This document shows, one piece after another, positions 43,171 to 46,981 of a stretch of DNA of 46,981 nucleotides. Source of the DNA: Peribacillus frigoritolerans (GTDB taxonomy: Bacteria > Bacillota > Bacilli > Bacillales > Bacillaceae); contig NZ_SMZY01000010.1 of NCBI RefSeq assembly GCF_004358755.1, positions 1 to 46,981 on the forward strand, in the 5' to 3' direction. The notes beneath the pieces are model-generated. The model made no database searches. It had not been told where the DNA came from and saw only the letters and a program-made list of their open reading frames with translations. Position 1 is the first letter of the stretch. Each line of letters begins with the position of its first letter. Position numbers and translations under genes: made by a program.

Positions 43171-43320
43171 CCTTCATATATCCTCGATAATATGGTTCGA
43201 GAGTCTCTACCGGATTGCCGCAAATAATCTGACTATGAAGGCAGAATAGACGAGTGTAAAAGCTAGAATTCTGCCTTCTTTTCTTTTTGAATTGAAGGCA
43301 TAGTTCTAGCTTTTTTTAAT
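43171..43320 (+). promoter_or_regulatory. guanine riboswitch with OFF terminator, guaA
   Basis: The aptamer is 43171-43241: P1 CCTTCATA/TATGAAGG, the loop GATAATATGG, the core GAGTCTCTACC and the GACTATG junction. C43233 takes the position that specifies guanine rather than adenine. The 3' strand of P1 continues into GAAGGCAGAAT (43237-43247), which can pair with ATTCTGCCTTC (43268-43278) as an antiterminator. The competing terminator pairs 43258-43278 with 43294-43314 and is followed by Ts. Ligand should therefore turn guaA off. Confidence 0.93.
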
Positions 43321-43400
43321 AAGCACAAGATGCATCAGTGTCTGACGCCTGACCCCTCTTTATTCATTAAGAGGATATCTTTCGAATGAGGTGACCACCC

Positions 43401-44942
43401 GTGATAAACATGCAAGATGAAATGGTTTTAGTGTTGGATTTTGGAAGTCAATATAATCAATTAATTACCCGCAGGATTCGTGAGCTAGGTGTATACAGTG
43501 AGCTTCATCCGCATACACTTACGGCTGAAGAAATCACGAAGATGAATCCTAAAGGAATCATTTTATCTGGAGGGCCAAACAGTGTGTACGGCGAACAGGC
43601 TTTCCGCTGTGACGAAAGAATTTTCGACCTTGGCATTCCAGTATTCGGCATTTGCTACGGCATGCAATTGATGACACATTACCTGGGCGGAAAAGTAGAA
43701 GCTGCCAATCATCGTGAATACGGAAAAGCGACTTTAAACGTTCAAACAGAAACAGCATTGTTTGCTGATCTGCCAAAACAGCAGATCGTGTGGATGAGCC
43801 ATGGCGATTTAGTTGCTGATATTCCGGGCGGCTTCATTGTCGATGCAACAAGTCCGGCATGTCCTTTTGCGGCGATCAGTAATGAAGAGCGCCGTCTTTA
43901 TGGGGTACAGTTCCATCCAGAAGTACGCCATTCAGAGTTCGGGACTGACATGCTGAAAAACTTTGTATTCGGAGTTTGCGGCTGTTCAGAAGAATGGTCA
44001 ATGGAAAACTTCATTGAAATGGAGCTTCAGAAAATCCGTGAGCAGGTCGGCGACAAGCAAGTTCTTTGTGCATTAAGCGGAGGAGTCGATTCTTCTGTAG
44101 TAGCAGTGCTTATTCATAAAGCAATCGGAGATCAGCTGACATGTATCTTTGTTGACCACGGTCTTCTTCGTAAAGATGAAGCAGAGGGTGTTATGAAAAC
44201 ATTCAGTGAAGGCTTCAATATGAATGTCATTAAAGTGGATGCAAAAGAGCGTTTCATGGAAAAACTGCGCGGAGTCTCTGATCCTGAGCAAAAACGCAAA
44301 ATTATCGGCAATGAGTTCATCTACGTATTTGATGATGAAGCAACAAAACTTCAAGGCATTGAATTCCTGGCTCAAGGAACTCTTTATACAGATATTATCG
44401 AGAGCGGCACGGCTACAGCTCAAACGATTAAATCTCATCACAATGTAGGCGGACTTCCAGAGGACATGCAGTTTAAACTGATCGAGCCTTTGAACACCCT
44501 CTTTAAAGATGAAGTGCGTGCACTTGGTTCTGAACTTGGTATTCCTGATGAAATCGTATGGCGCCAGCCTTTCCCTGGACCGGGACTTGGAATCCGTGTA
44601 TTAGGAGCCATTTCCGAAGAAAAGCTTGAGATTGTTCGCGAATCTGATGCAATCTTACGCGATGAAATTGCTAAGGCAGGACTTGAAAGAGATATCTGGC
44701 AATACTTTACTGTTCTTCCTGACATCCGCAGTGTAGGTGTTATGGGTGATGCAAGAACATATGATTATACAATCGGCATCCGTGCGGTAACTTCAATTGA
44801 CGGGATGACGTCTGACTGGGCGCGCATTCCATGGGAAGTGCTTGAGATCATCTCGACCCGCATCGTGAATGAAGTAAAACATATTAACCGTGTAGTTTAC
44901 GACATCACGAGCAAGCCGCCAGCAACAATTGAGTGGGAATAG
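43401..44942 (+). CDS. guaA: GMP synthase (glutamine-hydrolysing) GuaA
   Basis: Converts XMP, ATP and glutamine to GMP. The N-terminal class I glutaminase has the nucleophile Cys in GICYGMQ with later His-Glu (FHPEVRH). The ATP pyrophosphatase part has the P-loop SGGVDSS and the C-terminal dimerisation domain ending PATIEWE. It has 513 residues, normal length. Start GTG 43401 has GAGGTGA 7 nt upstream; ATG 43410 is a weaker alternative. Controlled by the guanine riboswitch upstream, and followed by the guanine transporter pbuG under its own riboswitch. Confidence 0.97.
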   Translation: MINMQDEMVLVLDFGSQYNQLITRRIRELGVYSELHPHTLTAEEITKMNPKGIILSGGPNSVYGEQAFRCDERIFDLGIPVFGICYGMQLMTHYLGGKVEAANHREYGKATLNVQTETALFADLPKQQIVWMSHGDLVADIPGGFIVDATSPACPFAAISNEERRLYGVQFHPEVRHSEFGTDMLKNFVFGVCGCSEEWSMENFIEMELQKIREQVGDKQVLCALSGGVDSSVVAVLIHKAIGDQLTCIFVDHGLLRKDEAEGVMKTFSEGFNMNVIKVDAKERFMEKLRGVSDPEQKRKIIGNEFIYVFDDEATKLQGIEFLAQGTLYTDIIESGTATAQTIKSHHNVGGLPEDMQFKLIEPLNTLFKDEVRALGSELGIPDEIVWRQPFPGPGLGIRVLGAISEEKLEIVRESDAILRDEIAKAGLERDIWQYFTVLPDIRSVGVMGDARTYDYTIGIRAVTSIDGMTSDWARIPWEVLEIISTRIVNEVKHINRVVYDITSKPPATIEWE

Positions 44943-44950
44943 ACGAACGA

Positions 44951-44985
44951 AAACGAACATTTTTAATTAAATGTTCGTTTTTTTT
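44951..44985 (+). terminator. terminator of guaA
   Basis: AAACGAACATTT (44951-44962) and AAATGTTCGTTT (44969-44980) pair and are followed by Ts. The pbuG promoter begins at once after it. Confidence 0.9.
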
Positions 44986-44986
44986 A

Positions 44987-45016
44987 TTGACGACTTTATA
45001 CCTATGCTGTTAAGAT
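44987..45016 (+). promoter_or_regulatory. sigma-A promoter of pbuG
   Basis: -35 TTGACG (44987-44992), 18-bp spacer, -10 TAAGAT (45011-45016). It leads directly into the riboswitch. Confidence 0.65.
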
Positions 45017-45041
45017 GAAGGTACACAAAAATTGTCTAAAT

Positions 45042-45210
45042 ACGTCGTATAAAGTTGGGGATATGGCCCAAAAGTTTCTACCAAGCTACCGTAAAGAGCT
45101 TGACTACGAGGTGTTATATAAGATTGGGAATCCGTGATCTATTTCCGGAACCCGTCCTATCTAATATCATTGTCGTCAAGCGCTCCCGTTAGCAGGGAGC
45201 GCTTTTTGCA
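45042..45210 (+). promoter_or_regulatory. guanine riboswitch with OFF terminator, pbuG
   Basis: The aptamer (about 45042-45112) has GATATGG, AGTTTCTACC, and GACTACG with C45104 as the guanine-specifying base. The terminator pairs AAGCGCTCCC (45178-45187) with GGGAGCGCTT (45195-45204), then Ts. GAGCTTGAC (45096-45104) can pair with GTCAAGCGCTC (45175-45185, one bulge) as the antiterminator and is sequestered when guanine is bound. Confidence 0.93.
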
Positions 45211-45274
45211 CTTATTCTATCTTTTTGCGGGCCACCTGCTTATAACGGCGTTTAAGATATTGGGAGGATTTTAG

Positions 45275-46600
45275 ATGAAGAAGTATTTTCAATTTGAGGA
45301 GCTGGGCACGAATTACCGCCGCGAGTTTATTGGAGGGTTAACAACCTTCCTGTCCATGGCTTATATCTTATTTGTCAATCCGCTGACACTATCTCTTGCG
45401 TCTGTGCCTGATTTCCCTAATGAACTTAGAATGGATCAGGGTGCGGTATTCACAGCAACAGCACTTGCTGCTGCAATTGGGTCCTTGCTGATGGGGCTGA
45501 TAGCCAGGTATCCGATTGCGCTTGCTCCGGGTATGGGATTAAATGCTTTCTTCGCTTTTACTGTTGTTCTTACAATGGGTATCCCTTGGCAGACTGCTTT
45601 ATCAGGGGTGCTTGTTTCAGGATTGATCTTTATTGTTTTAACGACTTCAGGTCTTCGTGAGAAAATTATCAACTCCATTCCGGAAGAATTGAAACACGCA
45701 GTTGGAGCAGGTATCGGATTATTTATCACATTTGTCGGTTTTCAGAATGCTGGCATTATCACAAATAATGATGCAGTGTTAGTGGGTCTTGGGAATCTGA
45801 AAGACGGAAATGCATTGCTTGCTATCTTTGGGGTAGTCATCACAGTCATTTTTATGGTTAAACGGATCAATGGCGGAATCTTCTATGGAATGATCCTTAC
45901 AGCTATTATGGGCATGATCTTTCAATTAATTGATGTACCGACCCAAGTGGTAGGGGCTGTTCCGAGTCTTGAACCAACATTTGGCGCAGCGTTCCAAAAT
46001 CTAGATCAGCTGTTTACTCTTCAAATGCTTGTGGTCATTCTGACATTCCTGTTTGCGGACTTCTTTGATACCGCGGGCACACTTGTAGCTGTTGCCAATC
46101 AGGCTGGACTGATTAAAGAAAACAAGCTGCCAAGAGCGAGCAAAGCTTTATTTGCCGATTCAGCAGCAACAGTGATCGGATCTATTTTAGGTACATCTAC
46201 TACTACATCTTATATAGAATCTTCTGCGGGTGTAGCAGCAGGAGCGAGAACAGGATTTGCTTCTGTCGTAACGGCTGCTTTGTTCTTGCTTGCTCTGTTC
46301 TTCTCGCCGCTGCTTAGTGTCATCACAGCGCCAGTTACAGCACCTGCATTAATTATAGTAGGTATTCTCATGGTTTCTTCTCTTGGAAAAATTGATTGGA
46401 ACCGCTTTGAGATGGCTGTTCCGGCTTTCTTGACAATCATTGCAATGCCGTTAACGTACAGCATCGCAACAGGAATTGCCATCGGGTTCATCTTCTATCC
46501 AATTACGATGATCGTAAAAGGAAAAGCAAAAGAGATTCATCCAATTATGTATGGACTGTTCGTCATCTTCATTCTCTACTTCGTCTTTTTAGCAGGATAA
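45275..46600 (+). CDS. pbuG: guanine/hypoxanthine permease PbuG
   Basis: A 441-residue NCS2-family (AzgA-like) purine transporter with about 12-14 membrane segments. Family marks are RREFIGGLTTFLSMAYILFVNP, APGMGLNAFFAF, ADFFDTAGTLVAVANQAGL and GTSTTTSYIESSAGVAAGARTG. It imports guanine and hypoxanthine, so guanine-bound riboswitch repression closes a feedback loop. Ribosome binding site GGGAGG. Its terminator lies 10 bp after the stop. Confidence 0.95.
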   Translation: MKKYFQFEELGTNYRREFIGGLTTFLSMAYILFVNPLTLSLASVPDFPNELRMDQGAVFTATALAAAIGSLLMGLIARYPIALAPGMGLNAFFAFTVVLTMGIPWQTALSGVLVSGLIFIVLTTSGLREKIINSIPEELKHAVGAGIGLFITFVGFQNAGIITNNDAVLVGLGNLKDGNALLAIFGVVITVIFMVKRINGGIFYGMILTAIMGMIFQLIDVPTQVVGAVPSLEPTFGAAFQNLDQLFTLQMLVVILTFLFADFFDTAGTLVAVANQAGLIKENKLPRASKALFADSAATVIGSILGTSTTTSYIESSAGVAAGARTGFASVVTAALFLLALFFSPLLSVITAPVTAPALIIVGILMVSSLGKIDWNRFEMAVPAFLTIIAMPLTYSIATGIAIGFIFYPITMIVKGKAKEIHPIMYGLFVIFILYFVFLAG

Positions 46601-46610
46601 TAGAAGAAAC

Positions 46611-46642
46611 AAAAAAAGAGATGCTTCGGCATCTCTTTTTTT
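46611..46642 (+). terminator. terminator of pbuG
   Basis: AAAAAGAGATGC and GCATCTCTTTTT close a TTCG loop, with a T run. The rRNA promoters begin a few bases later. Confidence 0.92.
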
Positions 46643-46644
46643 TG

Positions 46645-46835
46645 TTGACTTTAGTTTAATAGATTGGTATTCTATCTCTTGTGCCTTTTAAGAGCACCTT
46701 TCAGATAAATAAATTACCTTTAAAAAAACGTTGACTCTCTAAAGTTATCGTGGTATATTAATATCTGTTGTCGCAAACAAGCGATAAAATGAAATGAAAA
46801 AAGTTGTTGACTTTGCTAGTCAGATAGATTATGAT
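46645..46835 (+). promoter_or_regulatory. three tandem rRNA promoters
   Basis: P1: TTGACT (46645-46650), 17 bp, TATTCT (46668-46673). P2: TTGACT (46731-46736), 17 bp, TATATT (46754-46759). P3: TTGACT (46807-46812), 17 bp, TATGAT (46830-46835). All lead into the same rRNA leader. Confidence 0.8.
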
Positions 46836-46858
46836 TAGAAAGTTGCACTTGAAACAAA

Positions 46859-46939
46859 TGATCTTTGAAAACTAAACAAAACCAAAAGCGTACCAAACGT
46901 TTTAAATTTTTAAGTCAGCAACAAATTGAGTCACAAATT
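46859..46939 (+). promoter_or_regulatory. rRNA leader with boxA-like antiterminator element
   Basis: GATCTTTGAAAACTAAAC at 46861-46878 is the boxA-type leader sequence found before Bacillus 16S genes. The AAACGTTTTAA-like stretch that follows is part of the processing stem. Confidence 0.7.
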
Positions 46940-46981
46940 TTCTTCGGAGAGTTTGATCCTGGCTCAGGACGAACGCTGGCG
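46940..46981 (+). rRNA. rrs: 16S ribosomal RNA, 5' end (partial)
   Basis: The universal start GGAGAGTTTGATCCTGGCTC is followed by GGACGAACGCTGGCG. The gene runs off the end of the window. The first mature base is placed approximately. Confidence 0.95.

Noticed and set aside
43330-43360. GTGTCTGACGCCTGAC stretch before guaA as a copy of the 120-bp repeat
   Set aside because: Only a few bases agree with the repeat's left end, and neither the hairpin nor the right end is present.

Overview
The window reads as a low-GC Gram-positive chromosome of the Bacillaceae (Bacillus or a close relative). The backbone order thiL-tsaE-tsaB-rimI-tsaD, ydiF, moaC-rex-tatAy-tatCy, ydiK-ydiL, groES-groEL, then yeaC-yeaD-yebA, guaA and pbuG is, as I remember it, that of Bacillus subtilis. 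The signals also fit: AGGAGG-type ribosome binding sites, GTG/TTG starts, sigma-A promoters, CIRCE, Fur boxes, guanine riboswitches and DnaA boxes. The window starts in the 5S gene of one rRNA operon and ends in the 5' end of 16S of the next, both on the + strand, so it is the ~46 kb between two co-directional rrn operons.

Layout. 1-378: 5S rRNA, tRNA-fMet, tRNA-Asp, terminator. 411-4155: thiamine-monophosphate kinase and the t6A37 tRNA-modification genes with rimI. 4156-4395: DnaA-box cluster and a bidirectional terminator. 4399-9542: ABC-F ATPase (-), moaC-rex-tatA-tatC (+), two membrane proteins (-). 9725-11888: CIRCE-controlled groESL. 12079-25423: accessory block with an Excalibur protein, alcohol dehydrogenase behind a MerR-type promoter, a phoD remnant, a PadR/DUF1048/ABC exporter cassette, two unknown proteins, a plasmid-like HTH/coiled-coil gene with palindromic sites and decayed copies, levansucrase/endolevanase, small enzymes and a 52-bp tandem repeat. 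25424-34880: a three-gene sensor kinase/AraC regulator/sugar-binding lipoprotein operon, then a Fur-controlled hydroxamate-siderophore importer divergent from a ferredoxin-NADP reductase. 35195-38277: a DUF1672 lipoprotein followed by a lipase-like protein with a long helical C-terminus. 38356-38597: two tandem 120-bp structured repeats. 38761-46600: MoxR/DUF58/transglutaminase operon, then guaA and pbuG, each behind a guanine riboswitch. 46645-46981: three tandem rRNA promoters, leader and 16S start.

How the genes fit together. The backbone is housekeeping: translation fidelity, redox sensing, protein export, chaperones and guanine supply. The accessory genes cover iron uptake, levan metabolism, efflux, aldehyde/alcohol handling and probably bacterial competition.

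The best candidate for a little-described system is the 35195-38277 pair. It matches a reverse-domain type VII secreted phospholipase (lipase first, helical targeting part last, as in TslA of Staphylococcus aureus) with its immunity lipoprotein (TilA). Other notable signals are the HTH gene with GTATCGC/GCGATAC palindromes and a DnaA box in a hairpin loop, the covarying 120-bp repeats, and a padR gene whose well-placed start codon reads ATA. Family assignments are from memory of the families; no database search was run.
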